A stretch of DNA of 46,101 nt from an uncultured Eubacteriales bacterium (GTDB lineage: Bacteria > Bacillota > Clostridia > Oscillospirales > Acutalibacteraceae). Below the pieces are notes generated by a model. It did not search any database. It saw only the letters and a list, made by a program, of their open reading frames with translations, and was not told the DNA's origin. The translations under genes and the position numbers were made by a program. Positions 25,234-33,011 of the stretch are shown in pieces. Location of the stretch: positions 1 through 46,101 of the forward strand of contig CAKRRH010000012.1 in assembly GCA_934394855.1 (NCBI GenBank), read 5' to 3'. The stretch's first letter is position 1, and each line of letters begins with the position of its first letter.

Positions 25234-25352
25234 CCGATTTTACAATGAGCACATAGCAAGAAAAAGTTTTCATTGTTAAACCCCTTTTTTGTAAATCGGC
25301 AAGGTGAAAATCCTTGCCAAATGAAACTAACCCGAAGAAAATTCGGTATAAT
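25234..25352 (+). promoter_or_regulatory. structured intergenic region and -10 box before the beta-helix gene
   Basis: Four potential stems: CCGATTT (25234-25240)/AAATCGG (25293-25299), ACAATGA (25242-25248)/TCATTGT (25270-25276), GGCAAGG (25298-25304)/CCTTGCC (25312-25318) with loop TGAAAAT, and CCGAA (25332-25336)/TTCGG (25342-25346). Stems 1 and 3 share two bases. A good -10 TATAAT is at 25347-25352 with no matching -35, so the region is either an upstream control element or, if the promoter is the weak TTGCAT-15-TATCAT at 25187-25213, a structured leader. It matches no riboswitch class I know. Confidence 0.4.
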
Positions 25353-25373
25353 ATTTTTTTGGAGCTGATAATT

Positions 25374-27251
25374 ATGTTAAAGCTGAAAGAAACATTCAAA
25401 TCACGGCAAATGATATATATAATATTCGCTGTGGTGTTGGTTGCCGCAGTAGTTTTTGCAGTGATATTCATTCCTAAAAGCAGCGGCAGCAGTGATTCGA
25501 CCGCTAAAACCGAAACGGCAAGCGTAAAAAGCGTGACGAGCGATAATTCGGCGACAATTACGCTAAACGGCAGCAAAATACAGTCAAGCGGCAGCGGCGT
25601 TTCGGTCAAAGACAGCACCGCAATCATTACGGACGGCGGAACATATACGATAAGCGGCAGCTTGAAAAACGGCAGAATCGTTGTCGATGCCGAAAATCAG
25701 GTCGTAAACATTATTCTCGACGGTGCCGCAATTAACTGTGATGATCAGGCGGCGATAAATGTATATAAATCAAAGCAGACGATAATAACGCTCAAGGACG
25801 GCACGGAAAATACACTCACTTCCGGAGAAAGCTATGTTTTCACCGATGAATATTCGTCAAAAGAGGACGAAGAGCCGTCAGCAGCATTATTCTCAAAATC
25901 CGATTTATGCATAAACGGTACGGGTTCGCTGAAAATCACCTCAAAATATAAAAACGGAATTCAGTCAAAGGATAATTTGATAATCGATTCCGCAAATATA
26001 ACCGTTGATTCGGCAAATGACGCAGTTAAGGGTAAGGACAGCGTGACGATAAAAAATGCAACATTGTCTTTGACCGCAAAGGGTGACGGAATTGTTTCAA
26101 ATAATTCCACCGACTCTAACCTCGGCTATGTCACGATCGAAAACAGTAAAATCACCGTTAATGCAACCGCCGACGGAATCAAAGCTCATACTAAACTGAA
26201 TATATCGGGCGGCGAATATAACATCACGACAAACGGCGGCAGCGACAACAAAACAAAATCAAAGCGCAGCGGATTTGGATTTAACGAAAGCACATCGACC
26301 GACGAGACAGGCGCAAAAGGACTGAAGGGCGGCGAATCGGTTGTGATTTCGGGCGGCACATTTACCGTAAACTCGTCCGACGACACGGTTCATTCAAACG
26401 GAGCCGTTGAAATATCAAACGGCACTCTCACGCTTTCAAGCGGCGACGACGGAATACACGCCGACAGCAAAATCACGCTTTCGGGCGGCAAAATCGACAT
26501 CAAGACAAGCTATGAGGGCATTGAAAGCAACGATATTATCATCAGCGGCGGTGAAATTCATGTAACTGCGAGCGATGACGGTGTGAATGTGTCTTCGGGC
26601 AAGGAAATAACGAATCAAGGCGGCGGAATGGACGCAGTAACTGCGGGAACACTCAGCGTAAAAGGTGGATATTTATATGTTGACGCGTCGGGCGACGGGC
26701 TTGATTCCAACGGAAACATTGATATATCGGGCGGCACGGTGATTGTCAACGGACCGACAGACAACGGCAACGGAGCGCTTGACTATAACGGCAAAATGAC
26801 CGTCACGGGCGGAATGGTGATTGCGGCAGGCTCAAGCGGAATGGTGCAAAATGCGTCCGATTCTTCAACACAGGGCTGCGTTTTGGCAAATTTCACATCT
26901 CAGTCGGCGAACACCGTGATCTCGGTTGTCGATTCAAATAATAATGTCATATTGTCATTTGCACCGACAAAGCAGTTTTCATCAATATTCATCTCGACCG
27001 CATTGCTTAAATCCGGCGAAAGCTACACCGTATATTCGGGCGGCACGGTGAGCGGTGAGAGCAAAGACGGACTCTATTCATCACCGAAGATGTCCGGCGG
27101 TACACAGCTTTTGACCTTCACGCTCTCATCGACCGTGACAAGTGCGGGAAATGCGCAAAACGCAAACGCGCCCGGCGGAAACATGGGTGGCAACATGGGC
27201 GGAAACATGGGCACACCGCCCGACAATAACGGCGGATTCGAAAAAAGATAA
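25374..27251 (+). CDS. membrane-anchored Cthe_2159-like carbohydrate-binding beta-helix protein
   Basis: A 625-aa protein starting at ATG 25374 (GGAG nine bases upstream); the longer frame from TTG 25314 would cover the structured region and is rejected. A membrane helix spans about 13-33 with no lipobox, so the protein is N-terminally anchored and faces outside. The rest is a parallel beta-helix made of repeats such as ISGGTFTVNSSDDTVHSNG, LSSGDDGIHADSKITLSGG and ASDDGVNVSSG, the pattern of the Cthe_2159 family (Pfam carbohydrate-binding domain), whose founding member binds cellulose and polygalacturonate with calcium. The C-terminus is a glycine-rich tail with GGNM repeated three times. It is monocistronic. 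Confidence 0.8.
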   Translation: MLKLKETFKSRQMIYIIFAVVLVAAVVFAVIFIPKSSGSSDSTAKTETASVKSVTSDNSATITLNGSKIQSSGSGVSVKDSTAIITDGGTYTISGSLKNGRIVVDAENQVVNIILDGAAINCDDQAAINVYKSKQTIITLKDGTENTLTSGESYVFTDEYSSKEDEEPSAALFSKSDLCINGTGSLKITSKYKNGIQSKDNLIIDSANITVDSANDAVKGKDSVTIKNATLSLTAKGDGIVSNNSTDSNLGYVTIENSKITVNATADGIKAHTKLNISGGEYNITTNGGSDNKTKSKRSGFGFNESTSTDETGAKGLKGGESVVISGGTFTVNSSDDTVHSNGAVEISNGTLTLSSGDDGIHADSKITLSGGKIDIKTSYEGIESNDIIISGGEIHVTASDDGVNVSSGKEITNQGGGMDAVTAGTLSVKGGYLYVDASGDGLDSNGNIDISGGTVIVNGPTDNGNGALDYNGKMTVTGGMVIAAGSSGMVQNASDSSTQGCVLANFTSQSANTVISVVDSNNNVILSFAPTKQFSSIFISTALLKSGESYTVYSGGTVSGESKDGLYSSPKMSGGTQLLTFTLSSTVTSAGNAQNANAPGGNMGGNMGGNMGTPPDNNGGFEKR

Positions 27252-27402
27252 ATGAAATTTAAGGTTCATTTAAGTTTCGTTTGATATATTATAATCACGG
27301 AAAAGAAAAAACGCATATTATTAAAGCCAATTTCATAAAACTTTTTTCATATTATTTCCCCTTGATGATGTTCGGATTATTCGGACATTGTTAAACAGAA
27401 TG

Positions 27403-27445
27403 ACCGATTGCATTTTTTAAAATGCAGTCGGTTGTTTTGTTTTTT
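27403..27445 (+). terminator. terminator after the beta-helix gene
   Basis: ACCGATTGCATTTT (27403-27416) pairs with AAAATGCAGTCGGT (27419-27432), with one mismatch, followed by TGTTTTGTTTTTT. The 150 bases before it are A/T-rich and show no gene. Confidence 0.85.
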
Positions 27446-27449
27446 ATGC

Positions 27450-27478
27450 TTGAATTGACGATATTATGATTGTATAAT
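27450..27478 (+). promoter_or_regulatory. promoter of the 53-aa/FkbM unit
   Basis: TTGAAT (27450-27455), a 17-bp spacer and TATAAT (27473-27478), 37 bp before the ATG at 27515. Confidence 0.7.
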
Positions 27479-27514
27479 ATATTTATCTATATTTTTGTAA
27501 AAACGGAGATTAAA

Positions 27515-27676
27515 ATGGAACCAAAGGATTATGTTGTAAAAGAAATATCGGGCGAATATGCAACGCTTCTTGATGACAGGCAAAACGAATTGTTCATTGC
27601 GCTGGCCCTCTTGCCGGAAGGCACGGATATCGGAACACGGCTTCATTTTGAAAATTTCGAGTACGAGATAATATGA
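27515..27676 (+). CDS. small protein, 53 aa, DUF3006-like
   Basis: An acidic 53-residue protein from ATG 27515, preceded by CGGAG. The order YVVKEISGEYATLLDD, then ALLPEGTDIGTRLHFENFEYEII, looks like a small beta-barrel of the DUF3006 kind (strand, strand, LLPEG turn, strand). Function is unknown. Its stop overlaps the FkbM start (ATGA at 27673), so the two are translated together. An upstream in-frame ATG at 27470 overlaps the -10 box and is rejected. Confidence 0.7.
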   Translation: MEPKDYVVKEISGEYATLLDDRQNELFIALALLPEGTDIGTRLHFENFEYEII

Positions 27677-28728
27677 ACATTGCGGATAAAATAAATGAGC
27701 TTTCCGACTTTTGGGAAATGCTCGAAAACATCGATAAGCCGATCGTGCTTTACGGAATGGGCAACGGCGCTGACAAGATAATCGATGAATTAAATCGGCG
27801 AAACATTAAAATATCGGGCATTTTTGCAAGCGATGATTTTGTTCGTTATCAGCAGTTTCATGGCTTCACCGTAAAACGATATGACGAACTGCTTTCCGAG
27901 TTCGGCGACATGATCGTGCTTGTGTGCTTTGGAACCCAGCGTGACGATGTGCTTTCTAACATCAAAAAAATCATGAAAACTGCCCGTGTATATGCACCCG
28001 ATGTTGCGGTTGTCGGCGGCGGACTTTTCACAAAGCAATATGCGCTTGATAATATAGACGAAATCGAAAAGATTTATGATTTGCTTTATGACGACATTTC
28101 AAAATCCACATTTATAAACATAATCAGCTACAAAATCACGGGCGATGTTCGCTGTTTGTTTGAATGCGAAAACAAGACTGCGCCGTTTGAGCTGTCAGAT
28201 GATGAATGTTTCATGGATCTCGGTGCATATAAGGGCGACACGGTAGCGGATTTTATTGAAAAAGTCGGCGGCAAATATGATAAAATATATGCCGTTGAGC
28301 CGGATAGGAAAAATTACAACAAACTGTTGCAAAACATAAGCAATTATGATAACATATCAGCATTGAATGTTGCAATCAGCAGGGAACATGGAGAAAAGCC
28401 GTTTGCAATGAATGCAGGGCGAAATTCAACGATTTCGGACGGCAACAAAAGCGTCATTGTCAAAACCGAGTCGGTTGACAGCATATTAAACGGAAACAGA
28501 GTAAGCTACATTAAAATGGATGTCGAGGGTGAAGAGGAAAACGCAATTCTCGGCGCCGAAAAAACGATTGCGAAACATCGTCCGAAAATGAAAATTGCGG
28601 CATATCACCGCTTTAACGACATTTTGCAAATACCGAAAACGGTGATGTCGCTAAATCCTGATTATCGGCTTAATCTGCGCCATTGTCCATATGTTCCGGC
28701 ATGGGACACGGATTATTATTTTGAATAA
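27673..28728 (+). CDS. FkbM family methyltransferase
   Basis: A 351-aa protein in two parts. Residues 1-140 are a Rossmann-like domain (IVLYGMGNGADKIIDELNRR) often found before FkbM domains. From about 175 comes the SAM-dependent FkbM domain: CFMDLGAYKGDT is motif I, YAVEPDRKNYNKL motif II, and SYIKMDVEGEEENAILGA the FkbM signature. Such enzymes O-methylate sugars or small metabolites; the substrate is unknown. It overlaps the 53-aa gene by 4 bp. Confidence 0.88.
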   Translation: MNIADKINELSDFWEMLENIDKPIVLYGMGNGADKIIDELNRRNIKISGIFASDDFVRYQQFHGFTVKRYDELLSEFGDMIVLVCFGTQRDDVLSNIKKIMKTARVYAPDVAVVGGGLFTKQYALDNIDEIEKIYDLLYDDISKSTFINIISYKITGDVRCLFECENKTAPFELSDDECFMDLGAYKGDTVADFIEKVGGKYDKIYAVEPDRKNYNKLLQNISNYDNISALNVAISREHGEKPFAMNAGRNSTISDGNKSVIVKTESVDSILNGNRVSYIKMDVEGEEENAILGAEKTIAKHRPKMKIAAYHRFNDILQIPKTVMSLNPDYRLNLRHCPYVPAWDTDYYFE

Positions 28729-28771
28729 ATTTTTAATTACATATTTTTAAACAGGAAAACGGTGATGAATT

Positions 28772-30121
28772 ATGAAATATGAACTCAAAAATCGAGAAAT
28801 CGAGCTTAACGAGGATTATGATGTAATCGTAATCGGCGGCGGTCCGGCAGGCTGTGCCGCGGCAATTTCGTCCGCAAGAGAGGGCAGAAAAACTTTGCTT
28901 TTTGAAGCGTCGGGAATGCTCGGCGGAATGGCGACAAAGGGGCTTGTCAGCGCCTGGACGCCATATACCGACGGTGAACGCATAATCTACGGTGGAATCT
29001 CAAAAGCGGTGTTTTTGGAAAATAAAAATCAGATGAGCGTTGTGCCGAAAGAACAATATGACTGGGTGTCGATCGACTATGAGCACCTCAAAACGGTCTA
29101 TGACCGCAGAGTTTTGGAGTCGGGCGCGGATATTTTGTTCCATTCGTTTTGCTGCGGAGTCGAAATGAGCGACGACCGCAACATTGATAAACTCATCATT
29201 GCAAACAAAAGCGGTCTTACCGCATATAAAGCAAAGGTATATGTTGATTGCTCGGGAGACGCAGATGTATATGCTTTTGCAGGCGGAAAATATCATTTCG
29301 GCGACGACGAAGGCTCGGTTCAGCCGGCAACGCTTTGCTTTGTGATTGCGGGAATCGACGAAAAGGCATATGAAAAAGAGGGCAATCTTTACGGAGGAAA
29401 TCCGACCAGTGCAATTCATAAAATAATTGCAGATCCTGAGTTTGATGTTCATGATTCTCATTTTTGCTGCGGATTCATCGGACCGCACACAATGGGCTTC
29501 AACGCAGGTCATGTTTGGGATGTCGACAACACCGACCCGAAGAGCGTGACAGACGGAATCATCAAAGGCAGACGGCTGGTGCAGGATCTTTTTGCGGGTC
29601 TGAAAAAATATATGCCCGAAACCTTCCGTGAAGCATATCTTGTTGAAACTGCGCCGACGATCGGAGCAAGAGAGTCACGCAGAATCATCGGCGACTATGA
29701 ATTTACGCTTGATGATTTTATTGCAAGACGCTCGTTTGAGGACGAAATTTGCAGAAATAATTATTTCATCGACATTCATCAGTCAAAAAAAGAAGCAGCC
29801 GAGGATATGAAAAATGCGGACGACCGTTTTGAGCATTATCACAAGGGCGAATCTCACGGCGTTCCATACAGAATTCTTTGCCCGAAAGCGTTTGATAATC
29901 TGCTTGTTGCGGGAAGAACGGTTTCAAGCGACAGAATCACTCAAGGCTCGCTCAGAATCATGCCGTGCTGTCTTTGCGAGGGCGAAGCCGCAGGAATGGC
30001 GGCAGCGTTTGCGTGCGATGAGAGCAAAATCAATATACATACAGTTGACACTCAAAAACTGCGTAAAAAATTGATTGAATACGGCGCTTATCTTCCGAAG
30101 CTTGCAACCGACAAGTTTTAA
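28772..30121 (+). CDS. FAD-dependent oxidoreductase (FAD_oxidored family)
   Basis: A 449-aa flavoprotein. VIVIGGGPAGCAAAISSARE with GxGxxG at 22-27 is the FAD dinucleotide fold; LVDCSGDADVYAFAGGKY-like and LLVAGRTVSSDRITQGSLR near the C-terminus match the FAD_oxidored (PF12831) group. ATG 28772 is used; another ATG at 28765 leads to an early stop. It lies 43 bp after the FkbM gene and 34 bp before mnmE. Substrate unknown. Confidence 0.87.
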   Translation: MKYELKNREIELNEDYDVIVIGGGPAGCAAAISSAREGRKTLLFEASGMLGGMATKGLVSAWTPYTDGERIIYGGISKAVFLENKNQMSVVPKEQYDWVSIDYEHLKTVYDRRVLESGADILFHSFCCGVEMSDDRNIDKLIIANKSGLTAYKAKVYVDCSGDADVYAFAGGKYHFGDDEGSVQPATLCFVIAGIDEKAYEKEGNLYGGNPTSAIHKIIADPEFDVHDSHFCCGFIGPHTMGFNAGHVWDVDNTDPKSVTDGIIKGRRLVQDLFAGLKKYMPETFREAYLVETAPTIGARESRRIIGDYEFTLDDFIARRSFEDEICRNNYFIDIHQSKKEAAEDMKNADDRFEHYHKGESHGVPYRILCPKAFDNLLVAGRTVSSDRITQGSLRIMPCCLCEGEAAGMAAAFACDESKINIHTVDTQKLRKKLIEYGAYLPKLATDKF

Positions 30122-30128
30122 TCTGAAA

Positions 30129-30155
30129 AAGGAGAGCCGCAAGGCTGTTTAATAA
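30129..30155 (+). promoter_or_regulatory. hairpin-bridged ribosome binding site of mnmE
   Basis: AAGGAG (30129-30134) is 21 bases before the ATG, too far for normal use. A perfect hairpin AGCC-GCAA-GGCT (30135-30146) with a GNRA-type loop fills the gap and leaves nine bases between stem and ATG. An in-frame TAA at 30153-30155 excludes any earlier start. Confidence 0.6.
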
Positions 30156-31520
30156 ATGTCAAAAACAATAGCGGCAATATGCACAAGCTTAAAAGCGTCC
30201 GCAATCGGAATCATCAGAATTTCGGGCGACGACGCAATAAATGTTGCAAAATGTGTGTTTCGCCCTGTCGACAAAACGAAAAAAATCGAGAATATGAAAG
30301 GCTACACCGCCGCATACGGTCATGTTTTTGATGACGACGGTGAGTTTGACGACGGCGTGCTGACCGTGTTTTTGGCGCCCCATTCATATACGGGCGAGAA
30401 CACGGTCGAACTGTCGCTTCACGGCGGCGAAACGGTGCTCAGACGGGCGCTTAGGGCAATCATTAAAAACGGTGCCGAGCAGGCGGGCGGCGGCGAATTT
30501 ACCAAACGGGCGCTGCTTAACGGCAAAATGTCGCTGACCCAGGCGGAAGCGGTCATGGACATCATATCCGCTGAAAATAATGATGCGCTCAACTGTGCGG
30601 TAAACATCAAAAACGGAGCGGTTTATAAAAAAATCAACGAGCTTTGTGAAAGATTGAGCTATCTTGACGCGTCCGCCGTGCAATTTATCGATTTTCCCGA
30701 AGAGGGCGAACAGGAATATGACTATTCGGCGCTGACTGACGGGCTTAATGGAGTGAAAACCGAGCTTTGCCGGCTGATCGATGATTTTGACACTGGCAAA
30801 CGAATTCGCCACGGAATCGATTGCTCGATCGTCGGCAGACCGAATGTCGGAAAATCAACTTTGATGAATCTGCTTACCAAAACCGACCGCTCGATCGTTA
30901 CATCGATTGCGGGTACGACCCGTGACATTGTCGAAGAAACGGTCGATCTTGACGGACTCACGCTTCATCTTTCCGACACCGCCGGAATTCATCAAAGCGA
31001 TGATGAGGTCGAGTCGATCGGAATTGATAAAGCACGAAACAGAATTAACTCAAGCCAGCTGATTCTTGCCGTTTTTTCGGCAGACACAGCGCTCAGCGTT
31101 GATGATTTTGATATTCTTGACAGCATAAAGTCAAAGCCGCATATCATAATCATGAATAAAACCGACATCGGAAAAGACGGAATTTTGCCGATTTTGCAAA
31201 AATACGGCAAGGTCGTGCCGATTTCCGCAAAGGAACACATCGGAATAGATGAACTCAAAGAGGCGATTGTCGAAATCGTCGGAAAATGCAAAATCGACGG
31301 CGACTCAATATATCTTGCAAACGAGCGCCAGCTTAACATGGCAATTAAGGCAAAGGAAGCGCTTGACGACGCATTATATGCGCTGAACGGCGGATTGACG
31401 ATCGACGCTGTGACGGTGTCAATCGATTCGGCTATCGATGCGTTGCTGAGGCTTTCGGGCAAGAAAGTCAGCGATACGGTAATTGCGCAGGTGTTTGAAA
31501 ACTTCTGCGTTGGAAAATAA
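30156..31520 (+). CDS. mnmE: tRNA modification GTPase MnmE
   Basis: A 454-aa GTPase that works with MnmG to modify U34 of tRNAs. The N-terminal folate-binding domain opens with TIAAICTSLKASAIGIIRISG. The G domain has GRPNVGKST (G1), GTTRDIVEE (G2), DTAGI (G3) and NKTD (G4). The C-terminus ends FCVGK with the conserved Cys at 451. It is separated here from mnmG and from the usual yidC-jag-rnpA cluster. The start is fixed by the in-frame stop directly upstream. Confidence 0.96.
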   Translation: MSKTIAAICTSLKASAIGIIRISGDDAINVAKCVFRPVDKTKKIENMKGYTAAYGHVFDDDGEFDDGVLTVFLAPHSYTGENTVELSLHGGETVLRRALRAIIKNGAEQAGGGEFTKRALLNGKMSLTQAEAVMDIISAENNDALNCAVNIKNGAVYKKINELCERLSYLDASAVQFIDFPEEGEQEYDYSALTDGLNGVKTELCRLIDDFDTGKRIRHGIDCSIVGRPNVGKSTLMNLLTKTDRSIVTSIAGTTRDIVEETVDLDGLTLHLSDTAGIHQSDDEVESIGIDKARNRINSSQLILAVFSADTALSVDDFDILDSIKSKPHIIIMNKTDIGKDGILPILQKYGKVVPISAKEHIGIDELKEAIVEIVGKCKIDGDSIYLANERQLNMAIKAKEALDDALYALNGGLTIDAVTVSIDSAIDALLRLSGKKVSDTVIAQVFENFCVGK

Positions 31521-31538
31521 GGATATTTGGTGATTATT

Positions 31539-32423
31539 ATGAAAAAACACATTATTAAAGCAATCAGCGCAATGCTTGTTTTTAGTGTCATGCTTTGTTT
31601 ATCGTCATGCGGCAATAATGCTGTGGATAAATCAAAGCTCAGCTGTCCCGATAATCTCGGCGACAATGATTATTTGCATAATGACGATTATGAGCTTGTG
31701 TGGCACGATGAATTTGACGGAGATAAGCTTGACACTTCGGTTTGGGGCTATGAAATCGGCTACATCAGAAACAATGAGCCGCAATATTACACCGATAGCG
31801 AGAAAAATGTCGCGGTTAAAGACGGCGCTTTGAACCTGATCTGTTTAAGAGAAGATTTCACGGCTGACGACGGAGTTACCTCAAAATATACAAGCGGTTC
31901 GGTCAACACAAAAGGCAAAAAGAACTTCAAATACGGTGCGATTGAGATGAGGGCAAAGCTACCGTCAAATTACAATCCGTCCTCATGGCCCGCTTTTTGG
32001 ATGATGGGCGAAAACGGTGAGTGGCCCGAAAGCTCTGAAACCGACATAATGGAGAGCTATGGTACGGACATGACCGAATATGAGTCGAACGTTCATTGGA
32101 GCGACGAAACAAAAGAAGATAAATATAACAATTCGGCAAAGGTGCTCGGCGACATAATCAAATATTATAATGACGGTGAGGCTTTGGGTCTTGATTGGCA
32201 TACATACGGCGTTGATTGGGACGAAAAGCAGATGAGGTTTTATTTTGATGATAAAACCATTGGCAGCTTTGACATCACCGATGAGGTTATGTCCGAAATA
32301 CACCAAAACAACTTCATTTTGCTTAATTTGGCACTGACTCCGTCAGGCATTGACCGTGTGGACGACTCAATGTTTCCGCTTACTTATCAGATAGATTATG
32401 TCAGAGTTTATCAGAAAAAATAA
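31539..32423 (+). CDS. GH16 family glycoside hydrolase, lipoprotein
   Basis: A 294-aa secreted lipoprotein: signal MKKHIIKAISAMLVFSVMLC with lipobox LSSC (Cys 24 from ATG 31539). The catalytic stretch ETDIMES (167-173) gives the GH16 E-x-D-x-x-E triad E167, D169 and E172. VWHDEFDGDKLDTSVWGYEIG and WPAFWMMGENGEWPES are also typical of laminarinase/lichenase-type members. It would cut beta-1,3- or beta-1,3-1,4-glucans at the cell surface. GTG 31530 is an alternative start, better spaced from AAGGA at 31518-31522. It follows mnmE closely and is terminated by the hairpin at 32442. Confidence 0.9.
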   Translation: MKKHIIKAISAMLVFSVMLCLSSCGNNAVDKSKLSCPDNLGDNDYLHNDDYELVWHDEFDGDKLDTSVWGYEIGYIRNNEPQYYTDSEKNVAVKDGALNLICLREDFTADDGVTSKYTSGSVNTKGKKNFKYGAIEMRAKLPSNYNPSSWPAFWMMGENGEWPESSETDIMESYGTDMTEYESNVHWSDETKEDKYNNSAKVLGDIIKYYNDGEALGLDWHTYGVDWDEKQMRFYFDDKTIGSFDITDEVMSEIHQNNFILLNLALTPSGIDRVDDSMFPLTYQIDYVRVYQKK

Positions 32424-32441
32424 GACAAATCATAACGCAAC

Positions 32442-32480
32442 AAAAACCGTGGTTCGCAAAAAACGCAAACCACGGTTTTT
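32442..32480. terminator. bidirectional terminator between GH16 and EamA genes
   Basis: AAAAACCGTGGTT (32442-32454) pairs with AACCACGGTTTTT (32468-32480) over a GC-closed loop. A-run and T-run on the two sides suit both convergent transcripts. Confidence 0.88.
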
Positions 32481-32489
32481 CATGTTCAT

Positions 32490-32903
32490 TTACATTACCA
32501 TTAACAGCGTTCCTGCCGCAATCAAAACACATCCGATAATTGATTTAGGGGTGAACTGTTCATGCAAAAAGACAGCCGCCAAAATCATTGTTATAACAAT
32601 GCTCAGCTTATCGATCGGCACGACCTTTGACGCTTCCCCCATTTGCAATGCTTTGTAATAGCAGAGCCATGACGCTCCGGTTGCAAGACCAGACAGCACC
32701 AAAAACAGCCAGCTTTTTGATGATATTGATGTCAGTCCGCCTTGTGTGTTTGTGATGAATACCATTACCCAAGACATTGCCAAAACGACAAATGTGCGAA
32801 TTGCGGTAGCCAAATTTGAATTGACTCCTTCAATTCCCACTTTAGCCAAAATTGATGTCATCGCCGCAAAAACCGATGATAAAACGGCAAAAATTAACCA
32901 CAT
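32490..32903 (-). CDS. EamA-domain (DMT superfamily) membrane protein
   Basis: A 137-aa protein with one EamA unit of five membrane helices (LIFAVLSSVFAAMTSILAK; TAIRTFVVLAMSWVMVFI; SWLFLVLSGLATGASWLCYY; VVPIDKLSIVITMILAAVFL; IIGCVLIAAGTLLMV). Full DMT transporters have two such units, so this half-size protein probably dimerises. AAAGGAAGAG supports ATG 32903 over the ATG at 32936. The promoter TTGAAA-17-TACAAT lies at 32985-32957. Confidence 0.88.
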   Translation of the reverse strand: MWLIFAVLSSVFAAMTSILAKVGIEGVNSNLATAIRTFVVLAMSWVMVFITNTQGGLTSISSKSWLFLVLSGLATGASWLCYYKALQMGEASKVVPIDKLSIVITMILAAVFLHEQFTPKSIIGCVLIAAGTLLMVM

Positions 32904-32956
32904 ATTTTCTCTTCCTTTGAACATCCGTTTAAACATAATTTCTCTACCTCAAGAAT

Positions 32957-32985
32957 ATTGTAGCACCTATTAAACCGATTTTCAA
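32957..32985 (-). promoter_or_regulatory. promoter of the EamA gene
   Basis: TTGAAA (32985-32980), a 17-bp spacer and TACAAT (32962-32957) on the minus strand. Confidence 0.65.
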
Positions 32986-33011
32986 TTATGGGCGGATAAC
33001 ATTTTCGGATT

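Noticed and set aside
25291..25346. a cobalamin-type riboswitch suggested by GGTGAAAATCC
   Set aside because: The other conserved B12-box parts are missing and the gene product has no link to cobalamin.
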